A DNA stretch of 64,000 nt from an uncultured Bacteroidales bacterium (lineage in GTDB: Bacteria; Bacteroidota; Bacteroidia; Bacteroidales; UBA932), in assembly GCA_934717185.1 (NCBI GenBank), contig CAKUYQ010000001.1:62001-126000 (forward strand). Direction: 5' to 3'. The notes under the pieces are model-generated. The model saw nothing but the letters and a program-made list of their open reading frames with translations, searched no databases and had not been told where the DNA came from. Of this stretch, positions 50,823-60,605 are shown piece by piece. Each line of letters opens with the position of its first letter. Position 1 is the first letter of the stretch. The position numbers and the translations under genes were made by a program.

Positions 50823-51710
50823 CTATCTTTCCAAAGTAACGTGATATTCAGACCAATTATCATTTTCACTCAAGTGGTGGAATCCGCGGGAACTGTTGTC
50901 GGAGATGACGATTCTCGTACCGGTATTGCGCGCGAATGCTCCTGCATGCTCATAAATATAGCTCTCGTATTTTTTCCATTCGTCCTTTTTCATCTTTCTT
51001 CTGTCCCAATTGTAGCGTATAATGGGAGCAGGTTTACGTGTCAAGCCGGCGGCCTCAAAGACGAAATTGTTTTCAGTATCCATAGCCTTGAGGATGAGTC
51101 CGGGGGTTCCTCCCAACTTCCATGGACCATATGGCAATGGAATCATGTCTGTGTAGTACACTTTCCATACTCTGCCACCATGCGTGCAGATGGCAGCACT
51201 ACAGAGGTATCCCATAACTGTGAGTGTATCATTGGATCTGTATTGCCATGAGATGCTTGGAGTATGCTCGGTATATTCAATTACCTGAGTGGTGAATGGA
51301 AGACGGTTTGTCTCTGTGAGGGTGCTGTCTTTGTAACTTAATAGAAGGTCAAAGCCAATTAGTGTTGTTGCGTACCCGGCGGAGAAATACATGTTATCCT
51401 TTATGGACTTGGTGTTCTTTATGTCGGCTTCGCGCAAGTTCCTGCTGAAAAAAGCGTTGTATACACGTCCCATTTGGAGGTCCATGAGATCCTCAGAACT
51501 CATGGATTTGTCTGTTTCCGAGTTACGGTAGCGAAGACTGTATGTAACTGTGAGGTATGCAGAGTCTAAAGTTTCGTATTTATCTGTATTCTGCCAGATA
51601 AATGATAGTTGTGGTGTATCCATGGCATAGCTCATGGTAACCTGAGCGTGTGCGCTCAATTCACTTATTATTAGAATTAAAGCTGTAATGAGTCTATATC
51701 TGAATTTCAT
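50823..51710 (-). CDS. GLPGLI family protein
   Basis: 295 residues with a signal peptide ending ELSAHAQ. The name-giving motif reads YGPWKLGGTPGLILKA here (T for L). ISWQYRSNDTLTVMGYLCSAAICTHGGR has the cysteine pair usual in this Bacteroidota family, whose function is unknown. The family often accompanies TonB-dependent-receptor-like proteins and small Cys-rich exported peptides, and this operon (peptide, receptor, GLPGLI) follows that pattern. It starts 21 bases after the receptor gene. Confidence 0.88.
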   Translation of the reverse strand: MKFRYRLITALILIISELSAHAQVTMSYAMDTPQLSFIWQNTDKYETLDSAYLTVTYSLRYRNSETDKSMSSEDLMDLQMGRVYNAFFSRNLREADIKNTKSIKDNMYFSAGYATTLIGFDLLLSYKDSTLTETNRLPFTTQVIEYTEHTPSISWQYRSNDTLTVMGYLCSAAICTHGGRVWKVYYTDMIPLPYGPWKLGGTPGLILKAMDTENNFVFEAAGLTRKPAPIIRYNWDRRKMKKDEWKKYESYIYEHAGAFARNTGTRIVISDNSSRGFHHLSENDNWSEYHVTLER

Positions 51711-51731
51711 AGGACTTTAAATTAAAAAATG

Positions 51732-54100
51732 TTATATAATCTTGATTCGTAATCCGAGCATTAGTGTTCTTCCTCGGAGTCGTTGCTCGCTGTAATAGCG
51801 AGTAATGCCGTTATCGATTACGCGTTGAAAAGTATCGTTGTCCAAGAGGTTAGAACATCTTATGAATATAAATGCGTGTTTATAGTCATACTCAAGGGTG
51901 CAGTCGAGGAATACATTGTGGCGTCTGTTTGTGTGGTAATTGTTGAAGTAGTACTGTATGGAAGGGGCTATGTGGAGCTGACTTAACGGCCATATGCCTA
52001 AAGATGAGGTACTGGCGAAAGTGTGGTATGTAAAATCGCTCACTTTCCCATCTGGATATGGTTTTGATATGGTATAGCCGTTTTCGGTTTTAAAGGATAT
52101 CCATTTAGTGAATGATGCAGAGTACGAGATGGTGGCAAACAGATAGTCACTGCGTACCTTGTGCATAGCGTTCCCAATGTAGTAGCTACTCTTGGTTGTG
52201 CCAATGTTAAGAGATTCACTGAGCTTGGAATTCCATAGGAAGAACCCTTTAGATGCGGTATGGGAGAGCTGCCATGTGTGCTGTCCTGTAGATGCCGGTA
52301 AGGTAAAGTAGTTTATGACATTGCCCGTGAAACTATAACTTGTGCTATTATTATTGCGGGAATAGGCGTAAATCAGTGCTAAGTTGCTAAATAACATGTT
52401 AAGTATATCGGTATAGGTCATAGAGAAGGAGGTGCGGACAGAACGATTCATGGCTGTTTCAACTCGGTGAATATTGGATATGGTGGTACGGTAGTTAATG
52501 TAGTGTTTCTGTATGATGAGAGAGAGTGCTTGAGGCAAACTTTCACCGCATACCATAGAGAGGTCAAAGGCGAGACGAGATGATGGCTTGTAGTTGAGGT
52601 TGGAGTAGAGCTTAGTGGATAGCAAAGGTTTTTTGTAGCGCCAATCGTCATTGGCAGAGTGATAGTATATGACTCCAACAGGTACAGAGGCTGTCCACTG
52701 GAACTTGTTGTAATGTAAATACAACTTGGGGCTTGCATGGACTCCTATTTGAAAGATCTGCTGGATGCCGGAATCGTTGTCTTTTGTCGTATTTAACGTT
52801 ACTGCGGACCTTTGCCAGCCGGCATCAAATCCGGTATTAATGTTGAACATCACGTGTGGAACGGTCATGGCAAGTACTGATGCAGAGCCGTCCGTGTGAA
52901 AAGCCTGTTGTCGGATCGTCTGAGAAAGGAACTGATCACGAAAGTGAAATGTTCCACTTTTATCTTTGTAGGAGAGATGCCAATTTAACTCAGACACCGC
53001 ACCGTTTTTTTTCTTGAAATTGGCGGTGAGCGTGTTGTCAGCTAAGAAGCTGTGTCCAAATAGCTGTTGGGCAATGGTACTGTTGATTAGTCCGGATGAT
53101 TTGGGTATGGTAGCGTTTACAGTAAGGATGTTTTTGATGTATGCCTTATCACCGTTGAGCTTGTAGACAAGGTTGCCCCCAATGTAATGCTGCCTGACAG
53201 AGGCGTGGTTGGATTCGTTGATGGTTCGCCTCGAGGAGCTGTCAGTTAGGTATGTTGTGACGTTGGTTGCGTCACGTGTCTCTTTATCATAGAGATAGTT
53301 TATATTGAAATAATATTTTTGTCATCACAAAGTTTGTGAAGTTGGTTGACTGAGGTACAGTATGAGTTGTTCCGGTAAGAGTATGTGTCTGCAATGGGCG
53401 ACTTTTCGGGAAGAATAAGTTCCGCACCAAGGATTGAGCCGAGAGACGCAGGGACATTTATCTCCTTGCGTAGATCGGTGCCGATATTATTAGTTTTGAG
53501 GATTGTGAGATGCTGCATCTCCTGCTTGAAAGTCATAAGACTTGCTGATACGTCACGTGCAAGTCTACTTTGACTGCTTTGACTGCTTTGACTGCCAAGA
53601 GCTGCTGAGAGAGAGGAAGCCCACGCCCCCTTACTGGTACTTTTTAGTTTAATATTGATGACCGGAGCATTTCCCATTTTCTTGCCCTGTAGTAACTTGA
53701 TATCCTGGTGGTTTTCAATGACTTGTACGGAACTGATGTCCTGAGCGCCAATGTTCTTGGTAGCAGTTCCGTAATTACCACCAAGCATGTCAACCCCCTC
53801 TATGTAAAAATTCTTAATCCATTGACCATTGTAGATTATCTGCCCGTCGTTTGTGATTTTAATGCCGGGCATTTTCTTAAGAACATCTTCTAAGACAATG
53901 TCCTCAGAACTGCGATAGGTGGAGACGTGAAAAGAAATGGTATCTTTGACTTGCTTCATTTTCTTGGCTGTGATCACAACTTCCTTGAGATTTAAGTTGA
54001 GAAAAACGGAGTCACGATCCTTATGCACGACTTGCGTATAGCCGTGCACTGATATCAATAGAAATGCTATAAAACAAAATATACGTGTATAAGAAAACAT
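51732..54100 (-). pseudogene. TonB-dependent-receptor-like outer membrane protein, frameshifted
   Basis: The first frame (54100 to 53300) gives a signal peptide, DSVFLNLNLKEVVITAKK, and a plug domain (VLEDVLKKMPGIKITNDGQIIYNG, FYIEGVDMLGG). It ends prematurely after HKLCDDKNIISI. A second frame carries on from about 53320 without a stop to 51732 as a beta-barrel (YYFNINYLYDKETR, later ending RTLMLGLRIKII). One extra A in the AAAAA run at about 53319-53323 would join the two into one protein of about 789 residues. A slippage mutant, a phase-variable tract or an assembly error are all possible. In-frame GACTGCTTT repeats (about 53571-53592) encode SQSSQSSQS. No TonB box could be confirmed. Confidence 0.78.
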
Positions 54101-54117
54101 AACTCCGTCTTTTTAAA

Positions 54118-54327
54118 TTAGTTGAGGACACGGCGAGCATTCTCAGCTCCGCAATCAGCACAATCTTTATCTGATGATTCTACTGACTTTACCTCTTTTG
54201 TTATTTCTGTGGGACCACCTACGCAAATGCAAGGACAAACTACTCTTGCGTTTGCTCGCCCACCTTTAACAGACAATAACTTGCCTTTCTCTAACATGTC
54301 TAATGTTAATGAATTTAATTTACTCAT
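54118..54327 (-). CDS. GG-leader Cys-rich peptide precursor (Bacteroidales natural-product type)
   Basis: 69 residues. The leader MSKLNSLTLDMLEKGKLLSVKGG has the LNxLxLxxL...GG form of the GG-Bacteroidales precursors (TIGR04149 type), in which cleavage follows the double glycine. The core ARVVCPCICVGG... contains five cysteines (CPCIC and later CADC). No radical SAM or other maturation enzyme and no peptidase-ABC exporter is nearby. It starts the operon, 17 bases before the receptor-like gene. I infer an exported, possibly disulfide- or thioether-linked peptide; modification is unproven. Confidence 0.68.
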   Translation of the reverse strand: MSKLNSLTLDMLEKGKLLSVKGGRANARVVCPCICVGGPTEITKEVKSVESSDKDCADCGAENARRVLN

Positions 54328-54546
54328 AATCTTAATGTTAATGGTTGCTAATAATCATATTACATCATATTCAAACGGACGATTTGGTGCATAACGTCTG
54401 TTTATGAAAATGAAATTCTACTACCTGCTACATTAGAATCAAATTCGGTACGTGGCAAAATGGAACTTTAGATCAAAATGGAACTATAAACTTTACCAAG
54501 TTTACTCTCTCTACAACAGCCAACAAGTATGTTTGTTCAAATTTTA

Positions 54547-54619
54547 TTTAATATTTTTCTTCCCGACAACGAGCCACTCGGATGGATTCCTTGTAGGGAA
54601 GAGTTGGTACATAAATCAA
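54547..54619 (+). repeat. 73-bp direct repeat, right copy
   Basis: Second copy of 50737-50809, 3810 bases away in the same orientation. Recombination between the copies would remove the whole three-gene cassette and leave one copy upstream of parC. It is followed by the AraC remnant. Confidence 0.85.
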
Positions 54620-54713
54620 GATTATGGCAGATTCCGTATAAGACAGTCTATTATATTTTGTTCCCTAAGGAGGTCTTCTATGTAAGTTGGTTGCTAAAAA
54701 ACTGCAAAGATGG

Positions 54714-54866
54714 CTAGTGTTCTTTCCTGTATTCCATTGGTGAGACACCGGTTTGTTTGCGGAAGAAGCGACAGAAGTAAGAGGTGTCCTCATAATGGAG
54801 AAGTTGTGAAATCTCCTTGATGGATTGAGTGGTATGAACTATCCGAAACTTGCCAAAAAGTACCAT
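54714..54866 (-). pseudogene. AraC-family regulator remnant (C-terminal HTH)
   Basis: About 50 residues in one frame, ending HYEDTSYFCRFFRKQTGVSP and MEYRKEH, the second helix-turn-helix of AraC regulators. The sensor domain and first helix-turn-helix are missing. An AraC gene next to and divergent from a MATE gene is a common arrangement, so this probably was the MATE regulator. Confidence 0.7.
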
Positions 54867-54912
54867 AGGTTGCCAACTTTATCTTTTATTTATTTATAAA
54901 AAAGTCGTTCCT

Positions 54913-55018
54913 TTGTCCCACAGTTTTAGTAAGCGTTAAAAAATAAGTTGGTAAAGATTTAGCAAGAAATATAGAACGAAAAGACAATTAAAGATTACCA
55001 AGTTATTTTTTTAAGATT
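54913..55018 (-). repeat. Dispersed intergenic repeat, copy B
   Basis: Reverse-strand counterpart of 155-281. It lies directly upstream of the MATE gene. Contains AATAAGTTGG, also present in the 33-bp iterons near 29.8 kb. Confidence 0.6.
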
Positions 55019-55076
55019 ATTTAACGAACAACAAATAACAAATAATAAATGATAAACAACAGTGAAGAATATAGAT

Positions 55077-56423
55077 ATGAATCGTGACAAGATAGACTTC
55101 AAAGCGGATAAGATTGGATCTTTATTTCGAGCGCTATTTATCCCTACACTCATAGGAATGGTTTTTATGTCGTTGCAGACTGTCATTGATGGCATCTTTG
55201 TTGGATGTGGGGTGGGTGCTGATGGCATTGCCGCCGTCAACATTGTGGCACCCTTATGGATGGTTATCACAGGACTTGGATTGATGTTTGGTATCGGTGC
55301 CTCGGTGATAGATGGTGTGCACCTTGCCGAAAAGAATGTAAAAGCAGCTCGTATCATCCTCACCCAGTCTTTTGGCGTTGGTTTCTTCATCACCTCCCTG
55401 TTTTCGTTACTTTGTCTCTTGTTTCCTACAACTGTTGTATATGCTCTTGGATGCAGCAAGACTTTGGAGAGTTATGCCCTCGACTATCTGTTGTGGCTGT
55501 TGCCCGGTATGGTATTTCTCTTTTGGCAATGTGTTGGCATGATGTTGATCCGTTTAGATGGATCGCCCCGTTATGCCATGTCTATACAAGTGTCAAGTGC
55601 TGCTGTCAACATTGTGCTTGACTGGATCTTTATTTTTCCTTTGGAAATGGGTGTGAAGGGTGCCGCTATTGCTACTGCCATTGCCTGTGGAGTTGGTGGG
55701 CTGATGTCATTAGTGTATTTCATCCTATTTTCCTCTTCCCTAAAGTTCTATCGTCTGAAAATAAGCAGCACCTCTTTTTTTCTTACCTTGCGAAACTTGT
55801 GGAATATGGCAAGGATAGGTTCTGCTACCTTCCTTACGGAGATAGCGATGAGCATTACCATCTTGATAGGCAACTATCAGTTTATGGCACTGTTGCATGA
55901 GGAGGGCGTAGCTGCATACGCTGTGGTTTGCTATCTCTTTCCCGTCATCTTTTCTGTGAACAATGCCGTGGCACAGGCGGCTCAGCCTATTATCAGTTAC
56001 AACTACGGAGCCAAACAGAAGGTCCGTGTGTTGCAAACCTTGCGAGTATCATTGATGACAGCGATAACTTGCGGTCTTTGTGTGATGCTGGCCTTAATAT
56101 TTGCTGATGAGAGGATAGTGGAAATGTTTCTGCGCCCAAATGAAAATGCTTATAAGATAGCAACAGAAGGATTGCCTTGGTTCTCTGCTTGCTCTATATT
56201 CTTTGCGCTCAATGTGGCATTTGTTGGGTATTACCAGAGCGTGGCTTGTGCAGGGCGTGCCATGACCTATACCTTGTTGAGAGGAATTGTATTTCCTGTG
56301 ATTGCATTTGAGTTGTTACCAATGGTAATGGGAACAGTAGGGCTTTGGTTGGCGATACCTGTGGCGGAGGCAGCAACGCTTCTTGTTATTGTGTTGACAA
56401 AGAACTCTATAAGGAACTTCTGA
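55077..56423 (+). CDS. MATE family efflux transporter
   Basis: About 448 residues from the ATG at 55077 (a GTG five codons earlier is possible). Twelve hydrophobic segments in two halves are seen, with the MATE patterns IPTLIGMVFMSLQTVIDGIFVG in helix 1, VQVSSAAVNIVLDWIFIF-like in helix 5, and NAVAQAAQPIISYNYGAKQ in the second half. Such proteins export cationic drugs or metabolites using Na+ or H+. Its codon use looks more GC-rich than the flanks, and it is followed by a pseudogene, which suggests acquisition. Confidence 0.9.
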   Translation: MNRDKIDFKADKIGSLFRALFIPTLIGMVFMSLQTVIDGIFVGCGVGADGIAAVNIVAPLWMVITGLGLMFGIGASVIDGVHLAEKNVKAARIILTQSFGVGFFITSLFSLLCLLFPTTVVYALGCSKTLESYALDYLLWLLPGMVFLFWQCVGMMLIRLDGSPRYAMSIQVSSAAVNIVLDWIFIFPLEMGVKGAAIATAIACGVGGLMSLVYFILFSSSLKFYRLKISSTSFFLTLRNLWNMARIGSATFLTEIAMSITILIGNYQFMALLHEEGVAAYAVVCYLFPVIFSVNNAVAQAAQPIISYNYGAKQKVRVLQTLRVSLMTAITCGLCVMLALIFADERIVEMFLRPNENAYKIATEGLPWFSACSIFFALNVAFVGYYQSVACAGRAMTYTLLRGIVFPVIAFELLPMVMGTVGLWLAIPVAEAATLLVIVLTKNSIRNF

Positions 56424-56564
56424 AAAACCAGCTGTGTCCATATCCACAAATTATATTTAATGTTACGCTAATCTCAATATTTGATACTTTTCTTCCCGAC
56501 AAAGTGTCAAACTTCCGTTGCATCCCATCAGAACTGCGAGCGGGTCATTTTTATATATGGGCAT

Positions 56565-57098
56565 ATGAATCAGAGACCAAGAACGATACAAGAGCAATTG
56601 TGCCGACTTAAAGAAAAAGGCATGGCTTTCAATGATGAACAAAGTGCCATTTCATATTTGTCAAGGATTAGCTATTTTCGCTTGAAGTATTATTGGGTGG
56701 ATATGTTGGATGTCAATGCCTTTTGTACGTCAATAAATATTAGACCATCCCAATTGGGACAAGAACACTTTGGATGGGGACAATCCTGATGCGTGGATGA
56801 TTTTTGAAACTGCCGTAACATTATCGCACACCATTCAAGAATATGGTATAAGATATTTTCCAAGAAAACGACCAACATCAATCGCCATAGGGACGATTGG
56901 ATGCTTTCAGACTTGACTGAACACCAAGGTAAACGTGCCTTTGGTGTAATATCCTGTCTTCTGTATCTGTGCAATGCTATTTGTCCGGATAACACGATCA
57001 AACAGGACATAAAGAATCTTTTTGCGTCACACCCAAACATCCCTATTTTTATGATTGGTTTCACAAGAGGATGGGAAGAAAATCAAATTTGGAGATAA
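56565..57098 (+). pseudogene. Abi_2-family abortive infection gene, decayed
   Basis: The start MNQRPRTIQEQLCRLKEKG followed by AISYLSRISYFRLKYYW is the N terminus of the Abi_2 family (AbiD/AbiF-type phage defence). Frame is then lost; a later frame encodes EHQGKRAFGVISCLLYL and FMIGFTRGWEENQIWR, the family C terminus. At least two frameshifts or deletions lie between, and the product would be non-functional. Confidence 0.75.
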
Positions 57099-57403
57099 GC
57101 TTCGCCTAATTAATATAAAATGCCACTGTGGATAAGTTTCATGAGTGCCAATCCTCCTCGAGTAGGAGTAATGTTCTAAGGTTTATAAAATTAGAGCAGA
57201 ATATATCTTTTTCCTAATTTTAGATTTATCTTTGCAGCTGTAATAGAAGCGTTCTTTGTATATTGCAAAGTTGTGAAAGAAAAAGAATATAGCTTGTTTC
57301 TAAATCGTTGGCAGTTACATTATTTGTTGTGTTTTATCTATTGATATTCAATAAATAAAAGATTTGGCTAATACTGTAGACTCTCCAGGTTGAAGAGTTT
57401 GTA
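57099..57403. other. Gene-free gap before rluB
   Basis: Contains a CTCCT-CGAG-TAGGAG hairpin (near 57151) and an orphan TATCTTTG box at about 57226 with no open frame behind it. I see nothing else. Confidence 0.35.
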
Positions 57404-57434
57404 TTGGGAAATTGCAATTCTATAACTACCTTTG
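57404..57434 (+). promoter_or_regulatory. Promoter of rluB-era
   Basis: TTGG (57404-57407), 19 bases, TACCTTTG (57427-57434). The predicted start is about 15 bases before the rluB ATG. Confidence 0.6.
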
Positions 57435-57454
57435 CAGGGATTTTTAATATTAAA

Positions 57455-58582
57455 ATGAGAGATAATAATTCAAACAGAGGCGGTAATACCGGTGGTAGAG
57501 ACCGCAGACCCATCTCAGCCGGGAGAGGCTCAGACGGAAGAACATATCCTTACAGAAGTGATTCGGAGGATGGAGTGTACAACAGCAGTAACGGATTAAT
57601 GGAGGAGAGACCTTACAACAGAGGTGGAAATCCTTCAAACGGCAGAAAAACAGGATCAGGCGCTAATGACAAAACTAAAGGTAAAAGACCAAGGATTGGT
57701 GCTTCTCAGGGACAAAGAAAGTTTAATCAGGGAAATAGGTCAAAACCGTCTAAAAGCAGAAAAAAATCTTATTCCGGTGCGGATTACGAGAACAGAGCTG
57801 TCAAAAGAGCGAATGACAAACTGCATGGCAGCAGAATGACGGCACATACCCCTATACCTGTAGAGGAGAAGGAGATGAGGCTTAACAGGTTTATTTCCAA
57901 TTCCGGCATCTGCTCAAGAAGAGAGGCAGACAACTATATCTCAGCCGGTTTGGTTTCTGTTAACGGTAAGATAATTACCGAGTTGGGAACAAAAGTACAA
58001 CCGGGTGACGATGTAAGATTTAACGGAGAGAGACTTAGAGGGGAGGAGAAGATCTATCTTGTAATGAACAAGCCAAAGGATTTTGTCACTACAACATCAG
58101 ACCCTCATGCAGAGAAAACTGTTATGGACCTTGTAAGCGGCAGATGCAGCGGCAGAGTTTATCCTGTGGGCAGATTGGACAAGGCTACAACAGGAGTTCT
58201 TCTGCTTACAAACGACGGAGAGCTTGCAGAGAAACTTATGCACCCGTCTTTTGAGAAGAAGAAGATATATCAGGTTACATTGGACAAGAAACTTAAGGGC
58301 AGCGATTTCAAGCAGATTCTTGAAGGTATAGAGTTAGAAGATGGCTTTATAAGTGCAGATGATTTAGCATATATAGACGGCGACAAGACACAGCTTGGTA
58401 TAGAGATCCACTCCGGTAAGAACAGGATCATAAGAAGGATATTTGAGCATTTCGGCTACAGGATTAAGAAGTTAGACAGGGTATATTTTGCAGGTCTTAC
58501 AAAGAAGAATCTAAGGCGCGGACAGTGGAGATTCCTTACAGATCAGGAGGTTGCAATGTTAAAAATGGGATCTTACGAATAG
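57455..58582 (+). CDS. rluB: RluB/RsuA-type rRNA pseudouridine synthase
   Basis: 375 residues from the ATG at 57455. The first ~125 residues are a disordered, strongly basic stretch rich in Arg, Gly, Asn and Ser, probably an RNA-binding tail. An S4 domain follows (MRLNRFISNSGICSRREADNY). The catalytic domain has GRLDKATTGVLLLTNDGELA with the active-site aspartate, and HSGKNRIIRRIFEHFGY. RluB acts on 23S rRNA U2605 in E. coli; the target here is inferred. era follows after 14 bases in the same transcript. Confidence 0.92.
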   Translation: MRDNNSNRGGNTGGRDRRPISAGRGSDGRTYPYRSDSEDGVYNSSNGLMEERPYNRGGNPSNGRKTGSGANDKTKGKRPRIGASQGQRKFNQGNRSKPSKSRKKSYSGADYENRAVKRANDKLHGSRMTAHTPIPVEEKEMRLNRFISNSGICSRREADNYISAGLVSVNGKIITELGTKVQPGDDVRFNGERLRGEEKIYLVMNKPKDFVTTTSDPHAEKTVMDLVSGRCSGRVYPVGRLDKATTGVLLLTNDGELAEKLMHPSFEKKKIYQVTLDKKLKGSDFKQILEGIELEDGFISADDLAYIDGDKTQLGIEIHSGKNRIIRRIFEHFGYRIKKLDRVYFAGLTKKNLRRGQWRFLTDQEVAMLKMGSYE

Positions 58583-58596
58583 AGTGTGAAGCAGCC

Positions 58597-59496
58597 ATGG
58601 AAGAGAAGGATATGATTAACAGAGCGGGGTTTGTAAATATTATAGGAAACCCCAATGTAGGCAAATCTACCCTTATGAATGCTCTTGTTGGGGAGAAACT
58701 TTCTATTGTGACTGCAAAGGCCCAGACAACACGCCACAGAATAATGGGAATAGTGAACGGAGAGGATTATCAGATAGTCTTCTCCGACACTCCCGGTATC
58801 CTAAAGCCTCATTATATGCTTCAGGAGAGCATGATGGAGTTTGTTGACACTGCAATCGGAGATGCAGATATTATTCTTTACGTTACGGATGTTGTTGAGA
58901 CAATAGACAAGAATGTTGAATATATAGAGAAACTGAAGGCCGTAGAGGTTCCGGTTATCATTGCAATAAACAAGATAGACGAAACCAATCAGGAGAAGCT
59001 TGGCGCATTGGTTGAAAAGTGGCATGCCCTTGTTCCTCAAGCCAGAATTCTGCCTATCTCTGCGCTTAACAAGTTTAACGTGCGTGAACTCCTGCAGTTG
59101 ATTGCCGGATTGTTGCCGCAACAGCATGCGTGGTACGACAGGGATGTCTTTACAGACAAGAGCCTGAGGTTCTTTGCCTCTGAAATAATAAGGGAGAAGA
59201 TTTTCCTTAATTATAAAAAGGAGATTCCTTACTGTACTGAGGTTGTTATTGATTCTTTTGAGGAGGGCCCCGACAGATACAACATAGAGGCTGTAATATA
59301 TGTTGTACGTGAGTCCCAAAAAGGAATTCTTATAGGGCCTAAAGGATTGGCACTTAAGCATGTGGGTATTGAGGCCAGAAAGGATATGGAGAAATTTTTT
59401 GAAAAGAAGATATTTTTAAAGCTGTTTGTAAAGGTGAATTCGGATTGGAGGGAGAATAAGCGTGAGCTTAAAAAGTTCGGATACATCCAGAGTTAG
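58597..59496 (+). CDS. era: GTPase Era
   Basis: 299 residues from the ATG at 58597. G1 GNPNVGKSTLMN, G2 region TTRHRIMGI, G3 DTPGI, G4 NKID, and G5 ISAL are all present. The C-terminal KH domain has RESQKGILIGPKGLALKHVG, which binds the 3' end of 16S rRNA. Era couples 30S maturation to the cell cycle. Length is normal. Confidence 0.97.
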   Translation: MEEKDMINRAGFVNIIGNPNVGKSTLMNALVGEKLSIVTAKAQTTRHRIMGIVNGEDYQIVFSDTPGILKPHYMLQESMMEFVDTAIGDADIILYVTDVVETIDKNVEYIEKLKAVEVPVIIAINKIDETNQEKLGALVEKWHALVPQARILPISALNKFNVRELLQLIAGLLPQQHAWYDRDVFTDKSLRFFASEIIREKIFLNYKKEIPYCTEVVIDSFEEGPDRYNIEAVIYVVRESQKGILIGPKGLALKHVGIEARKDMEKFFEKKIFLKLFVKVNSDWRENKRELKKFGYIQS

Positions 59497-59499
59497 TTT

Positions 59500-59800
59500 A
59501 TAGGCTTTGGCGTTAGCATTGGCTTTCAAAATTAAATTAGCTAAAGCTAAGGCCAAATAAAAGTTAAAAGTTAATAGTTGGAAGCGTATAGTGTATAGAC
59601 AGTTTTAAAGCTTAAAATAAACTGCAAACCGAATGCAGAACTGCAAACTTGTCTGCAAGTTATGCTGAGGTGTAACGTTTATTGTAGGTTACTAAAATAA
59701 TAACTAATATCTTTAAGACTATAAGCTGATAAACTGACTATAAACTGATAAACTGACTATAAACTTAATAGACTAACGCCAACGCCAAAGCTAACGCTAT
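59500..59800 (+). repeat. Composite low-complexity repeats between era and tonB-like gene
   Basis: TTTGGCGTTAGCATTGGC and AGCTAAAGCTAAGGCC units at the left, two ACTGATAAACTGACTATAA-type units near 59730, and AACGCCAACGCCAAAGCTAACGC at the right end. No gene, no promoter and no RNA fold was found in these 300 bases. Confidence 0.6.
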
Positions 59801-60603
59801 TGTAGCGTAAAGGTATAGGTGATGGTGCCCTCCTGGACAGTTTCGGCAGATGAACTTATGTTGAACTTGGCTTGGAGGGCTGCTTTTTTTGCAGCCTCCC
59901 ACATTGTCTTATCCTGTACTGTTGTCCCCGATGCTCCGGGTATGGCATTTATAACTGTACCGTATTGATCAACAAATATTTTTACCACAACCTTTCCCCC
60001 TTTGTTTATATTGTATGCAGGGATTGGCAGGGAGCCTTGTACATTTCTTCCTTTCAACTTGGCCAAAGGCTGCCCCTCCGTATTACCAATGGCAGTGTTT
60101 CCTTGGACGTGGCCGGCCGACAATGCATTTGATATATTGGCGGAGGTCTGTTCTGCCAAAGAGTCCTTGTTATGCTTAGGCGCTGTAAAAAGCGCTCTTT
60201 TGTCTATCTCAGGTTTTTTAGGAGGTTCATATCTATTGACATCCCCATCCGGCCCAAGCTCAGATGCAGCAGAGTTCTTTGGCGCATTCTCCGCAATTTT
60301 CGCCCCTTGGGATCTTTGGACCAATCTAACATCGTTAGAGGGGCTTGTAATCTCAGATTTCGGCTCATTGCCCGCTTTGACGCTTATAGGCTTTATGATG
60401 GGCTGCGGTAGATTGTCGGGAAGCATCTCAATGACCAACTGCTGATGCTCTGCCGGCGGAGCTGTAATTGATGAGGTAAAGAAGATTAGAAGCAGCAGGG
60501 CATGGACAAGCAGGGTTGAGGCAATGGCAAATTTTCTGCCTGCCTTCTCGTACTTGCGCTGTTTTCTCTCTCTGCGCCTTTGGTTTATGCTCGTCTCACT
60601 CAT
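59797..60603 (-). CDS. TonB-like energy transducer
   Basis: 268 residues. One N-terminal membrane helix (about 27-47, ALLLLIFFTSSI) after a basic cytoplasmic leader, then a periplasmic linker (about 55-190) rich in Pro, Lys, Asn and Ala, and a short C-terminal TonB domain (YNINKGGKVVVKIFVDQYG and the final EGTITYTFTLQ). It should pair with the ExbB/ExbD proteins encoded upstream on the same strand. The helix lacks the SHLS motif of E. coli TonB. A 250-base repeat-filled gap separates it from exbD. Confidence 0.85.
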   Translation of the reverse strand: MSETSINQRRRERKQRKYEKAGRKFAIASTLLVHALLLLIFFTSSITAPPAEHQQLVIEMLPDNLPQPIIKPISVKAGNEPKSEITSPSNDVRLVQRSQGAKIAENAPKNSAASELGPDGDVNRYEPPKKPEIDKRALFTAPKHNKDSLAEQTSANISNALSAGHVQGNTAIGNTEGQPLAKLKGRNVQGSLPIPAYNINKGGKVVVKIFVDQYGTVINAIPGASGTTVQDKTMWEAAKKAALQAKFNISSSAETVQEGTITYTFTLQ

Positions 60604-60605
60604 TT

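Noticed and set aside
51732..52997. Barrel part as a separate gene starting at 52997
   Set aside because: The same frame continues upstream without a stop to about 53320 and encodes conserved barrel strands; it is the second half of the frameshifted receptor.
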